Source of the DNA: a virus
IMG/VR virus record: IMGVR_UViG_3300003690_000335
Location: 1 to 20,177 of that record
Length of the DNA: 20,177 nucleotides
Direction: 5' to 3' (one strand)
A program made the translations under genes and the position numbers. Within the stretch, counting starts at the first letter, position 1. Each line of letters starts with the position of its first letter. Below, one piece after another: positions 10,978 to 19,543 of this stretch. A model generated the notes under the pieces. That model was not told where the DNA came from and did no database searches. It saw only the letters and a program-made list of their open reading frames with translations.

Positions 10978-11976
10978 TTACAGGGCCTCCCAAGGGCGTT
11001 TTATTACCTTGGTATAAGGCCCCAAAGCCAAAGCACGAGCAACCGCTTTTTTATCGTTGTTGGTTACGGCAGGCCAGATCTTTTGGCCTTTGTGGTCGGG
11101 CAATAATCCAGGGCGATATGTTAAGGCATCGCAGCCTGCACATGGACCAAATTCTCTGTCTCCTTCGTACAACATTGCTCGCATGGCATTGAATTCTTCA
11201 GCCTGCCAGATTGTATTCAAAGGCGTGTCGAAAGCATTGCCTATTCTGTAGTAGCCGCGCCAGTCATTACAGCATCCAGCAACGTTACCATCCCAACGTA
11301 TGCTCATTTCCCTGAAGGGCTTTCCACACCGTCGGCCAACGGCTTTGTCATTAGGCGGGAAGGCGGAGCCGCAATGGTTATTCAAACTGGCATGGTTACC
11401 GGACGTAGCATTTGATATATCGTCCACTACAACAATGTCATGGTCGGTTGGTTTGCGTCGCCTGTGCGGATTAGCCGACTTAACCAAGGGGTAATCGTAA
11501 ATAGGATGCGGCCCTTTGTAGAGCAACTTTACCTTTGGAACAATGTTCACAGCTTCATAGTTGTCTAAAAGCAATACGTTCAAACCTGCCTGCATCAGCG
11601 TGTTAATTTTATCAGTGGTATCGCCCCCTAGTAATCCACCGCCATTACTGGTCATCATTAGGTGAGTCGTGGGTAGGTATTCACGCAACACGCGCACTAT
11701 TTCCACATGGTCAGGATTCATGGTTGGTTCACCATGCATTGCCATTTCTATACGAGGATTCCATTTACGGCCTTCTGTGTGGGCCTCTTGTAAACTTGTG
11801 GCAAACCATGCAGCGTTCTCAACCGTCATGAACTTATACGGCTTGCTGCTCTTGCCTGTTGTATTGCTTGGTCCATGCGCCCCATTGTCACGTATGCCCT
11901 GAATACCGCAAAATGAGCAAGCTAGATTGCAGCCTTCGGTTAGTTCAAATTGGATACAGAACGGTGGTTCCTGCAT
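10978..11976 (-). CDS. Radical SAM enzyme with SPASM-like C-terminal cysteines
   Basis: 332 aa. CNLACSFC (C16, C20, C23) is the radical-SAM CxxxCxxC that holds the SAM-binding [4Fe-4S] cluster. HGEPTMNPDHVEI (about 88-100) is the glycine-rich 'GGEP'-type SAM motif. The C-terminal half has more cysteines (RRCGKPFREMSIRWDGNVAG then CCNDW; GPCAGCD), as in SPASM-type auxiliary clusters. It starts at TAATG, overlapping the glycosyltransferase stop, so translation is coupled. Radical-SAM proteins accompany thymine hypermodification genes in several phages, where they remodel the side chain on C5 of thymine. Here the substrate is unknown; modified DNA or a nucleotide is the natural guess from context. 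Confidence 0.9.
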   Translation of the reverse strand: MQEPPFCIQFELTEGCNLACSFCGIQGIRDNGAHGPSNTTGKSSKPYKFMTVENAAWFATSLQEAHTEGRKWNPRIEMAMHGEPTMNPDHVEIVRVLREYLPTTHLMMTSNGGGLLGGDTTDKINTLMQAGLNVLLLDNYEAVNIVPKVKLLYKGPHPIYDYPLVKSANPHRRRKPTDHDIVVVDDISNATSGNHASLNNHCGSAFPPNDKAVGRRCGKPFREMSIRWDGNVAGCCNDWRGYYRIGNAFDTPLNTIWQAEEFNAMRAMLYEGDREFGPCAGCDALTYRPGLLPDHKGQKIWPAVTNNDKKAVARALALGPYTKVIKRPWEAL

Positions 11977-12947
11977 TAGTCAGCCGCTTTCAAAAAGTTT
12001 TCCCACGCAACTATGGTTTGGTCATCCAGGTCAGTTAGGTAGTCGTGTTTAAAAAGCTCTCGCTGTTCACGGGCAATTTGCTCATATGTAGGGAGAGCCT
12101 CCAGCACATCTTCGGCAGAATTTACCACAGGAAATAAATAATCGCCCTTACCAGGAAAAGCTGTTTTCATTGTGTTGCTCGTACTTTCATCAAAAAACAT
12201 GGCTACCCCCGCCGATAAACATTCATAAAAACGATTGGCGGGTGAATTGTAATGCGTGTGGATATGCTCGTCTTCAATATAAACAGTAGCTGCAAACTTA
12301 GACAAGTCCTGTATAGACTTCCAGCTACCATGCCGAGTCATATTTGGAGCAAGCGCCTTGAATTTTTCAATGGCTTTCCCATTGGTAGATATATGCACGG
12401 GATACGGCGCGTCTTCAAAGTACTTTTTGAAATAGGGTTCCCTATCTTTCCTATAGGCCCCATAGTACATCAAGCCCTGAACCTTGTTCTTAAAGTCAAT
12501 TTCTTCAAGTGGTAAAGGATCCCATGTTAAAAGGTTCCAGTTAACATAAGCATTTCCAGGACCAGTGGCATTTTCAGGAATATTACTCCATATGAAAGGA
12601 GGAGCAGTATCAAAAGGCTGCTTAAAAGACCAACCACGTTCATCACGCAATACTTTCTGTACTTGACTAATGGGCTGCACAGTATAGTCGTTTTGAACAT
12701 AAATTAAATTCTTGCACCTGCGGATTTGATCAGCCAGTTCCACACGCAATTCAGCCTCAGCAAAAGCTCCCATACTGTTGACGTACAAAATTGTGTCATA
12801 AGTGTGGCGTAAAAAAGGCCGACCCCGCTGTATGCCGTCAACTAAATCTGCATTTAAATGGTTGGCAAGATACTGTGCAACTCGCGCGCTGGCTATGCTA
12901 GTCTTGGGACTGCAATAGGTCAGGTGTACTACGCAAATGTTCCTCAT
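11976..12947 (-). CDS. Glycosyltransferase-like protein (GT-B type)
   Basis: 323 aa from the ATG at 12947 (MRNICVVHLTYCSPKTSIAS), chosen because AAAGGAG lies 7 nt upstream; the open frame to 13040 is non-genic. The N-terminal Rossmann-like half has NLIYVQNDYTVQPI. The C-terminal half has GLMYYGAYRKDREPYFKKYF and YNSPANRFYECLSAGVAMFF, the 'NR..E.L..G' nucleotide-sugar-binding pattern of GT-B enzymes. In this context it could glycosylate hydroxymethyl-uracil DNA, as the T4 alpha/beta glucosyltransferases do for hydroxymethyl-cytosine. Donor and acceptor cannot be read from sequence. It overlaps the upstream gene by 50 nt and is followed by the radical-SAM gene. Confidence 0.8.
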   Translation of the reverse strand: MRNICVVHLTYCSPKTSIASARVAQYLANHLNADLVDGIQRGRPFLRHTYDTILYVNSMGAFAEAELRVELADQIRRCKNLIYVQNDYTVQPISQVQKVLRDERGWSFKQPFDTAPPFIWSNIPENATGPGNAYVNWNLLTWDPLPLEEIDFKNKVQGLMYYGAYRKDREPYFKKYFEDAPYPVHISTNGKAIEKFKALAPNMTRHGSWKSIQDLSKFAATVYIEDEHIHTHYNSPANRFYECLSAGVAMFFDESTSNTMKTAFPGKGDYLFPVVNSAEDVLEALPTYEQIAREQRELFKHDYLTDLDDQTIVAWENFLKAAD

Positions 12948-13893
12948 TAGTTTTCTCCTTTCTACGAGCACGATACCGCGCCCACTTGGAACGTTCTTGC
13001 CCTGGCGGTTGATAAATGCTGCGCGGCTTTCCCTCACCATTTGTTACGCGCTGGTATTTATCAAACTCACATAGGCAATGTTCTATCTCTCTCATTTCTA
13101 ATGTAGGTACAAACGATTCTTTTTCCTCGTTTGCTATCTTCAATAGGAGCATCATTTCCCTGTTCCAATTATGCATTCTAGAGGAAAATTTCAATGGCCG
13201 ACCAAAGACCCTGTTAAGACCGCGCTTGGCTCCAGGACCAGCATTCGCCCATGTGTTAATATCTGTCGCATTTTCCAATACAGGTGTATGGCGCAAGTCA
13301 CTTACAAGTTCATAGGCCATGAACCCACCACCGCCCCAGCCTTTAAGTTTTCCCAGGTTTTGATGCATGTGTTGTATATTTCCCTTGCTTGCAATATCAG
13401 ACAATAGCTGCCTGTAATCCCAAATAGCAAACAAGAATTCATCTACAACAATATTTTCTTTAGGGTCTTTTTTACCCTGATTTGTGATGATATAGGCTCC
13501 CGTGAACACCTTTTTCTTATTGTCCAAACGCTCACGGGCGGTACGCTTAAGATGTTCAGGGTTGTGGGTTTCTTGCCAGCCGCCAATAGCTTCGCACATT
13601 TCCATGGTGCCGAACATACGAAACACGGCGCAGTTATAAATCATCAAAGCATGGGGTTTGTTGGCATTTGGATTGGTTAGGTGTTCACGCATCCAAACCG
13701 TGGTTTTATCAAGCTCGCGAAACACATTCGTAAACTTGTACTTTTGTAAAATTTCATCCTCGGTCCAAGGCCACTTGAGCCCTTCTTCTTTTCTAAGATA
13801 AATATGATGACGTTTATTTATCCAATCTACAAAATTCCTGCCCAATGGCAAATTACCAATGAACGGTTGGTCTAAAAAAGTATTGATCGACAA
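12898..13893 (-). CDS. alpha-Glutamyl/putrescinyl-thymine pyrophosphorylase-like (5-hmdU kinase helical-domain) protein
   Basis: 331 aa from a TTG at 13893 with AAAGGAG 6 nt upstream. LKWPWTEDEILQKYKFTNVF then RELDKTTVWMREHL is the signature I associate with the all-helical domain of thymine-modifying phage enzymes (aG/PT-PPlase, also fused to 5-hmdU kinases). Further support: GWGGGGFMAYELVSDLRHTP, INTWANAGPGAKRGLNRVFG and MREIEHCLCEFDKYQRV. There is no P-loop, so it is not itself a kinase. Known members displace pyrophosphate from 5-(PPO-methyl)uracil in DNA and attach amino acids or amines. The gene starts the run of modification genes; family assignment is by motif recall. Confidence 0.8.
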   Translation of the reverse strand: MSINTFLDQPFIGNLPLGRNFVDWINKRHHIYLRKEEGLKWPWTEDEILQKYKFTNVFRELDKTTVWMREHLTNPNANKPHALMIYNCAVFRMFGTMEMCEAIGGWQETHNPEHLKRTARERLDNKKKVFTGAYIITNQGKKDPKENIVVDEFLFAIWDYRQLLSDIASKGNIQHMHQNLGKLKGWGGGGFMAYELVSDLRHTPVLENATDINTWANAGPGAKRGLNRVFGRPLKFSSRMHNWNREMMLLLKIANEEKESFVPTLEMREIEHCLCEFDKYQRVTNGEGKPRSIYQPPGQERSKWARYRARRKEKTNEEHLRSTPDLLQSQD

Positions 13894-13983
13894 AAGTATC
13901 TCCTTTCTTAGGGAAACGCCCTATCCCACCATTGGACGTTTCCAGCACGTGGAAGGAAGCGTGGGACGTGAACTAAAACCCAA

Positions 13984-14586
13984 TTATTTGCTTGACTCAG
14001 TAGCTTTATAAACTTTGATGTACCCCGCTTTTTCGGCAAGCTGAATATCCTTCGCGCTGCCTGGAAGACCGGCTTCCCTGATAGCTGCTATGAATTCAGC
14101 TACCGTGATGCCCTTTTGAATATAAGACCAGATCTTATATTTTGTGGTTCCTGGGCGAATTGGGATCTTATTACTAATTATTTCAATTCGATCCTCACGG
14201 CCATATAATCTGGGCCGCTTAATTCCGGTTTTTGATAACTTAACTGTTACCTCTTCCCGTACTTCATTTAAATCTGTGATAGTAGACATTGCACCCTTCC
14301 TATAAGGTTTCGCCTTGGTTAAAATAGTCTCCCAAACAACCCTAGCTAAATCATCTTTGTAAATTGTTTGGGAAGACTTGTACTTTACCACTTTAGGGAA
14401 AGAGAGCAAACAGTGAATTCCAATAAGCTCATCTTCATCATATGCGCTTTTTACATCACCAGCTTCACATAGTACTGGAGTAAATTTATCTATAAAACCA
14501 GACGATTTTGCTTCGCCAACACTTTTAAATTTCATGGCGTAAGAGGCGTCCTTTTTATAATCATCAACCACCGCGTAGCAAATCAT
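13984..14586 (-). CDS. Two-part protein with C-terminal domain shared with the 151-aa protein (200 aa)
   Basis: ATG at 14586 with AAAGGAG upstream. Residues 1-99 (MICYAVVDDYKKDASYAMKF, IGIHCLLSFPKVVKYKSSQT) form one domain of unknown fold. From residue 100 (MSTITDLNEVREEVTVKLSK) a basic linker leads to the terminal domain RPGTTKYKIWSYIQKGITVA then EFIAAIREAGLPGSAKDIQL, and GYIKV. That domain matches the end of the protein at 6683-7138. An in-frame ATG at 14289 (residue 100) has AGGAAGGG close upstream, so the C-terminal part may also be made alone. A DNA-binding role is possible. A terminator/promoter overlap lies directly upstream. Confidence 0.75.
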   Translation of the reverse strand: MICYAVVDDYKKDASYAMKFKSVGEAKSSGFIDKFTPVLCEAGDVKSAYDEDELIGIHCLLSFPKVVKYKSSQTIYKDDLARVVWETILTKAKPYRKGAMSTITDLNEVREEVTVKLSKTGIKRPRLYGREDRIEIISNKIPIRPGTTKYKIWSYIQKGITVAEFIAAIREAGLPGSAKDIQLAEKAGYIKVYKATESSK

Positions 14587-14600
14587 TACCGTCTCCTTTC

Positions 14601-14636
14601 TAAAAGATAAGGGGCAGCGAACCCGCTACCCCTTAT
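14601..14636 (-). terminator. Terminator hairpin after the DUF932 gene
   Basis: A 13-bp stem (14607-14619 with 14624-14636; one C.A mismatch that is G.U on the minus strand) with a 4-nt loop is followed on the minus strand by CTTTTAG. It ends the DUF932 transcript and abuts the SD of the next gene. Confidence 0.65.
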
Positions 14637-14660
14637 ACAGTAATGACGCTACCAAGTAAA
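14632..14660 (-). promoter_or_regulatory. Possible promoter overlapping the terminator hairpin
   Basis: Minus strand: TTTACT (14655-14660), 17-nt spacer, TATAAG (14632-14637). The -10 lies in the first arm of the hairpin. It would drive the 200-aa gene and the modification genes. Match quality is moderate. Confidence 0.35.
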
Positions 14661-14664
14661 GAAC

Positions 14665-15690
14665 TTACGCAGCCTCTGCCATTTCAGTGGCAATTTTCAA
14701 AGCGTTCTGCTTGTGCGTTGCCTTCCGGCCAAACCAAGCATCGTGTAACGCATGCTGACCAACGCCTTGGTGGTCCATGGCGTAGGTTACAGCATTGAGT
14801 GCACCCCAGTATGTTCCTTTAGCAGATTTTAGGTCAGCTCCTGGGCTGTTTTCAAACGCATCATATACCTTCTGCGCTTGCGTACCGTTTTTGAACAAAT
14901 CACGTAAGGGGATAACGTTGCCGTCAAACCCTTTAGCCTGTTCTTCCTCTAACAACCCCGGTGCGAACAGTTGTGCAACAAACCGTTCAAACTGCTCTGG
15001 CTTAATTTGCTTGGAAGCCAAAAATTCAGTTTGCTGTTGGAAACTGTTAAGCTGCTCTTCAGCAAGCCCCAGTGTTTTTTCAGCCTCTTCAAAAATGGCT
15101 GCTGTTAACTGGACACGGTGCGCCAACCTGAACACGCCCCCCAAAGCAGTTGAATCTCGCAACGCCATACCCAGCGTATTCCAACACACTACTCGTATGG
15201 GGGTGTTTTTTATTTTAAACGCTTTTCCAGGCTTGTGGCTGTTGTTAACAAGACAATAGCCTTTTACCTGATCACCACCTGGAAGGGTAAACCCATCGGA
15301 ATACTTGGCTAACGCCCAAATATCCTTACCGTCACGTAGGCTACCCGCCGTTTCCATGGTCATATTTCCCGCCGCACAGAACCTTTTGTAAAACTGCATA
15401 ATTTCTGTGTTTTGGAACGGGTGCCAACCTTCTGGGCTACATACGCCTAAAATAGCGTTGGTGTCATCCCGAACAATATGGTTGTGGTTGGGGTCGTTCA
15501 TAATCCCAACACCCTCAATCCATTCGGGCGCTTCAATGGTATACGAAGGCCGCTTACTTACGGTCCACGTAATTCCTGCGGCTTCAGCCATTTCATCAGG
15601 TGTAAGGTCATCCGATACGGCATATCCTTCTTTATGCCACGGCACCCCGCCTGATTCGGCGTAAGCCATTGAGTCTACATATGCTGGCAT
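14665..15690 (-). CDS. DUF932 / TIGR03299-type phage-plasmid protein
   Basis: 341 aa, ATG at 15690 with AAAGGA upstream. The N-terminus MPAYVDSMAYAESGGVPWHK leading into EGYAVSDDLTPDEMAEAAGI and TWTVSKRPSY matches the start of this family ('..SMAY.GE.PWH..G..V....T..E...AAGL.W.V'). GVCSPEGWHPFQNTEIMQF and CWNTLGMALRD (conserved N/T turn) follow. Members occur in many phages and plasmids, usually next to replication or recombination genes, and their activity is unknown. Here it sits between helicase and modification genes with its own promoter (15726-15753) and terminator, so it forms a separate unit that may be expressed at its own level. Confidence 0.88.
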   Translation of the reverse strand: MPAYVDSMAYAESGGVPWHKEGYAVSDDLTPDEMAEAAGITWTVSKRPSYTIEAPEWIEGVGIMNDPNHNHIVRDDTNAILGVCSPEGWHPFQNTEIMQFYKRFCAAGNMTMETAGSLRDGKDIWALAKYSDGFTLPGGDQVKGYCLVNNSHKPGKAFKIKNTPIRVVCWNTLGMALRDSTALGGVFRLAHRVQLTAAIFEEAEKTLGLAEEQLNSFQQQTEFLASKQIKPEQFERFVAQLFAPGLLEEEQAKGFDGNVIPLRDLFKNGTQAQKVYDAFENSPGADLKSAKGTYWGALNAVTYAMDHQGVGQHALHDAWFGRKATHKQNALKIATEMAEAA

Positions 15691-15725
15691 TTGCTATCCT
15701 TTCTAAATAAGCTGCCATAATGTAT

Positions 15726-15757
15726 ATAATAGCGCCGTTTGCAACGATAACAAACGG
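15726..15757 (-). promoter_or_regulatory. Promoter of the DUF932 gene, embedded in a hairpin
   Basis: Minus strand: -35 TTGTTA (15748-15753), 16-nt spacer, -10 TATTAT (15726-15731), followed by a GGCAGC leader and AAAGGA. A perfect 7-bp inverted repeat (15735-15741 with 15751-15757) surrounds the -35, as in copies 1 and 3, and directly follows the helicase stop. Confidence 0.55.
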
Positions 15758-15761
15758 TATT

Positions 15762-17221
15762 TTATCTATTACCTCCCATGGGGAAATAATATTGCGTCTG
15801 TGGCATAATGATGTGCAGGCTTTCCCTTGCGCGGGTTGCTCCCACATAAAAGGTCCGTAGTTCATCGCTTTCATGTGCCTGCATTTGCGTCCACGCCTTG
15901 CGTGATAAATCGGTCAAAAGCACCACATGCTGGCACTCCTTGCCTTTGGCGGCATGGATGGTTGAAAGACGAACACGGGGATCTTCCGTAAGTTTTTCTC
16001 CACGACGCAACAATGCAATCATATACTCCCGCTCATATATGGAAACATTATCAAAAGCCTCATGCCAAATAGCCGACGTCCGTAACCCGTGATCCTTTTG
16101 AAGATCGTGGAGGTAACATTTCCATCAGCCTTGAAGAATTGATACATTTTGCGAACCGCCGCCGCCGACACAGTTTCACCCTTCCGCAACCTTTCCCAGT
16201 CTTGTATGCTGGTAATCAGCGACTTACGCACACTGGCCACATTGTTCTTCGAATAAAACCAGCCCTCGCGCCTGCATTGTGCTTCTATAGGCTGTAACAA
16301 GTAATGAGTACGAGCCAGCACCAGCCATTCCCCTTCCGACATATTGATATAATCAAACTTGGTGTGGTACTCTAGCTGGCCTTCCTCTTCTTTCGAATGC
16401 CACTCCTTTTCATACCTGCGGTCAATACGGTGTACGATCGATTTGGCAAAATTAGCTATCTTCCTTGGCAACCGAAACGACTTATCCAAAACCGTTGTCT
16501 TGCCCGTTAGATCTAAAAACTGATCAACGTCTGCACCCGCCCATTTGAAAATAGCTTGGTCATCATCGCCAGCTATAAAGCAGTTCTTAGAAATTTCCTC
16601 TAGCAAATAAACCATTTTCCATTGCAAACGATTAAGGTCTTGGGCCTCATCAACAAACATGGTTTCCAAAAATGGTACTGGCTTTTGTCTGAGAAAAAGT
16701 GAAAGCATATCGGTATAATCAACAATTTCCCTACGCTCCTTGTACAAGCGTAGGGCACGATCAACACGCTCCACCTCCAGCCAGGAGATATCTAAAACAT
16801 CTTCATACCATTGTTGCTCAACAGCAATATCTCGTATACGGGCTTTATTAATCAACGCCAGAATTTCATCGCCGCGTTCGTTACCATAAAACACACCCGT
16901 ATCACGATCCAGGCCCCCGGAAATGCGTATGCCAAGCCATTCACCAAATTCTTGGTAGTGCTGGTCTGCCATTACCTGAGTACTTTTCAAGCCAAGCTGC
17001 CTAAAGGCCAAGGAGTGAAGTGTTCTGAAGAACGGTAGGTCTTTACGGCTGAGTTGGAATTTATCGCAGGCGCGGTTTATTGATTCTTCATTAGCAGCAC
17101 GGGTAAAAGCAAAGTATCCAATGTAACGAGGCGGTGTTCCGGTTTCCAGGGCACCATCAACAAGCTCTAATAGCTTGCTTGTTTTTCCAGTGCCTGGAGG
17201 GCCGAGATAAATGTTTCTCAC
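15762..17221 (-). CDS. UvrD/Rep-like SF1 DNA helicase, interrupted by an apparent frameshift
   Basis: GTG start at 17221, overlapping the primase stop (GTGA). Walker A GPPGTGKT is at residues 7-14, FVDEAQDLNRLQ is the DExx box (motif II), and GDDDQAIFKWAGA motif III. The first frame ends at 16019 after 400 residues, without motifs V/VI. The -1 frame carries LRTSAIWHEAFDN and LRRGEK, then LSTIHAAKGKECQHVVLLTD (motif V) and TFYVGATRARESLHII (motif VI) to a stop at 15762. Joined, they make one normal helicase of about 485 aa. The shift must occur between about 16127 and 16022; the four-A run (minus strand, 16099-16096) is the likeliest place. It may be a real mutation, an assembly error or recoding. 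It would unwind DNA for replication or repair. Confidence 0.88.
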
Positions 17222-18735
17222 ATCACGTTCTCTTCATTGACCTTTAATTCAGGCAACACGTAAGGGGTTTTATCAACCATAAATTCAGAAACATGGTAAA
17301 CATTCACCCCCTTACCCTTTAAGTTGAAAAACTTATGCTCCCCACCTATGTCCGATAACTGGGAAGCCATTTGCGTGTGGTTATATTGCTTGAAATTATG
17401 CCTTGAGCAATAATCTAATAAATCCTTTAACCTGAAGTAAGTGCGTTCTTCATTAGTCCACGGCTTACCTAGCAATAATTCATCCCGTGTTTGCGCCTGT
17501 GCGCGGTCGGTGCAAAAGGTTTCCAACAGGTTAAGGAACTGCCCCTGTATGGATACCTCTTGCGGCACATCAATTATTTCCACCTTATCCAATAATTTCT
17601 GCACCAACGCCTGCCACCCACGCTCGCCCATCTTAGGGGGCATCATATTTAAGGCTTCCATACAGGCCCGTTGAAATTTGGTTTGGTTTTGCAAATCATC
17701 AGTTTGCAGCACCAGCCTATCGGCCCCAACAGTTAGGAACCATAGGGGTGGGTCGCTATTGAATTTCGATAGGTTAGAAAAGCTGGGAGTATAGTCTGCT
17801 GGCCCTATGCCAAATCGCCTGGACTTACACGTTGTTGCATCACAATAACTGATTATAGGCTGGTCTTTGCAGCGGTACCCATAGTCCTTTTTATGTAGCT
17901 GCTTTATGACCGCAACCACTTCTGACGACGGCAAAGGCGGGTCCATGTAACGACGGTTGTATTCTTCTATTTCAACTTCCCACGTATCCTGAAACGCCTT
18001 GCGTAGATAAACCCCAATGTTGAACAGCCCATTGTTGCGTGTTCCCTTTGGAAAGCCCTGCTCACAAAGATACTGCAAGCATGGGGGTGCCTCCTCCAAC
18101 ACATCCTTTATGATAACTTCTAGGTCTTCAAGCTCAATTTCCGTTAAGCGGTTTTTATCTACTAGGTCAAGGAACTCGTCTAATGTTGCTGAGGTACCAT
18201 CAGATTTAAGGGCATACCGTGTTGACGCTTCAGCCGAGCAATATGGCAAATTCAAGGCATTACCAATATCGCCTCGCTCAAGCAGCAGCTTTTCCTGTTT
18301 TGGAAACACTTCCCCTTGAGAATACCCCAAGGCCGCTGAAAGTTCAAACAGCTTACGACGCATTAACGACGCATCAACAGGGTCATCCGTAAATAGGAAA
18401 AGATGGGCACCCCCGCTTTTAGAACGACTAACAATGAACGGCAGTTTATATTCATGCAGACGTTTTTGTATGGCGGGTAAGTCTATGGGGTATTCATCAA
18501 CATCAATACAGCCCCACGAACAGGTGCCGTCTTCACGTATAGGCACAATGCCTATACCCGCTGAACCTTCTGACAGGTGTTCTGCAAACACTTGACGGGT
18601 TGGGGTTTCACGAACTATGCTGTAGCGGCTATCAACTTTTCCACTGTTTTTCGAACCAGTAGTGTTATCTTGTCGCCGCAAATACGCCAGTTCTAACCCA
18701 GTAAAGGCAGTGGCAAATCTTTCAATAGCAGACAC
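17218..18735 (-). CDS. Archaeo-eukaryotic-type primase (TOTE-like)
   Basis: 505 aa from GTG at 18735. WGCIDVDEY (D78, D80) supplies the metal-binding DxD, SRSKSGGAHLFLF (about 103-115) the nucleotide-binding sxH motif with H111, and DIGNALNLPYC a later conserved block; this is the catalytic core of AEP primases as seen in TOTE-type systems. Residues about 230-330 resemble a PriCT-type domain, ending in a cysteine cluster (GYRCKDQPIISYCDATTCKS) that may bind zinc. The C-terminal 170 residues are helical and unassigned. It should synthesise primers for the family A polymerase. Its stop overlaps the start of the helicase gene, suggesting a primase-helicase pair made in fixed ratio. Confidence 0.88.
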   Translation of the reverse strand: MSAIERFATAFTGLELAYLRRQDNTTGSKNSGKVDSRYSIVRETPTRQVFAEHLSEGSAGIGIVPIREDGTCSWGCIDVDEYPIDLPAIQKRLHEYKLPFIVSRSKSGGAHLFLFTDDPVDASLMRRKLFELSAALGYSQGEVFPKQEKLLLERGDIGNALNLPYCSAEASTRYALKSDGTSATLDEFLDLVDKNRLTEIELEDLEVIIKDVLEEAPPCLQYLCEQGFPKGTRNNGLFNIGVYLRKAFQDTWEVEIEEYNRRYMDPPLPSSEVVAVIKQLHKKDYGYRCKDQPIISYCDATTCKSRRFGIGPADYTPSFSNLSKFNSDPPLWFLTVGADRLVLQTDDLQNQTKFQRACMEALNMMPPKMGERGWQALVQKLLDKVEIIDVPQEVSIQGQFLNLLETFCTDRAQAQTRDELLLGKPWTNEERTYFRLKDLLDYCSRHNFKQYNHTQMASQLSDIGGEHKFFNLKGKGVNVYHVSEFMVDKTPYVLPELKVNEENVM

Positions 18736-18757
18736 ACTTTCTTCTTTCTACAAGCTA

Positions 18758-19540
18758 TTAGAACGGCACCTCATCATCATGTAGTTCGGTTGCATCAACC
18801 TCGCCCTGCTTGACAGCTAGGGCAAAGTCATATGCCGCTTTGAAGATTTCTGAATCCTTTTGTGCACCAGTCATTGTTTCATAGTTTATATCAAGTGCGG
18901 CACCACGATTAATGACCCAACTATACCAGTTTCCCTTGTTGTTTTGCTCCAAGGTAGATGTGAGCTTATACATATGGGAAAACATAACAGGGGAACGGCT
19001 TTCCCGTATCATGGACATCCAACTACGCGCACGTTTTAACTGTGTGCTTTTCATGGAAACCATGGCTGGTGTCCATTCAGAAAGGGTATCGTTTAACAAT
19101 ATCACATACCACTGTGCCGTGTTTTCGATATAATTGCCGTTGGGCAATACATCCTTATTATCCTGGCTGCGGCTGGTTTTGGCCAGTATATCGCTGGCGG
19201 CTGAATGCCGTGTGATAGGAGCGCCTTGGCTGGCCTCGCGGGGTGCCCATTCAATATACTCCCGCCTAAATGTACAAGGTACGACGTGGACCCCTGTGTT
19301 GCCCTCGTATGTTTGTTTGGTTACCGAATTTAAAATGCCGCCAGCCTTGGCCCCGTCAATGTAGTCAGCGGTGCCTTCTTCAGTTTCTGGGCTCATTTTT
19401 TGCAGCAGTTTCAAAAACGGTGTTGCTGTGTCGTCCACACCAACGTTTTCAAAACCAGTGGTTACCAAGTCTTGTAATTGTGGAAGCATTATTGCGGTAG
19501 CTTCTTCTGTTTTTTGAACGGCTTGGGCTTCTTTAGCCAT
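18758..19540 (-). CDS. Probable phage single-stranded DNA-binding protein
   Basis: 260 aa, ATG at 19540 with AAGGGAG upstream. The tail GEVDATELHDDEVPF is acidic with a terminal Phe, as in bacterial SSB (DDDIPF) and phage SSBs, where it binds partner proteins. The middle, with GVHVVPCTFRREYIEWAPRE and TPAMVSMKSTQLKRARSWMS, is typical of a phage OB-fold-like family whose 'STQLK.AR.W' stretch I recall from putative SSBs. Position between a small phage protein and the primase supports a replication role. The fold is not proven; recombination mediator is the main alternative. Confidence 0.75.
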   Translation of the reverse strand: MAKEAQAVQKTEEATAIMLPQLQDLVTTGFENVGVDDTATPFLKLLQKMSPETEEGTADYIDGAKAGGILNSVTKQTYEGNTGVHVVPCTFRREYIEWAPREASQGAPITRHSAASDILAKTSRSQDNKDVLPNGNYIENTAQWYVILLNDTLSEWTPAMVSMKSTQLKRARSWMSMIRESRSPVMFSHMYKLTSTLEQNNKGNWYSWVINRGAALDINYETMTGAQKDSEIFKAAYDFALAVKQGEVDATELHDDEVPF

Positions 19541-19543
19541 AAG

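Noticed and set aside
13925-13969. Dyad and CGTCCCAC box upstream of the pyrophosphorylase-like gene as another early-class promoter
   Set aside because: There is an inverted repeat (CCCAC/GTGGG, TTCCA/TGGAA) and the box, but no -35 or -10 at the required spacing.
14795-15259. Long plus-strand open frame opposite the DUF932 gene, and other plus-strand frames
   Set aside because: They lie antisense to recognisable minus-strand proteins, have no SD or promoter, and their predicted proteins are Ser/Cys-rich noise. The same applies to the other plus-strand frames.
15632-15874. 80-aa minus-strand frame across the helicase end and DUF932 start
   Set aside because: It overlaps the helicase motif VI region in another frame and the DUF932 start; no SD.
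16090-16105. Programmed -1 frameshift in the helicase
   Set aside because: The run CAAAAGG is not an X-XXY-YYZ slippery site, and I saw no stimulating structure just downstream. Kept only as an open alternative in the findings.
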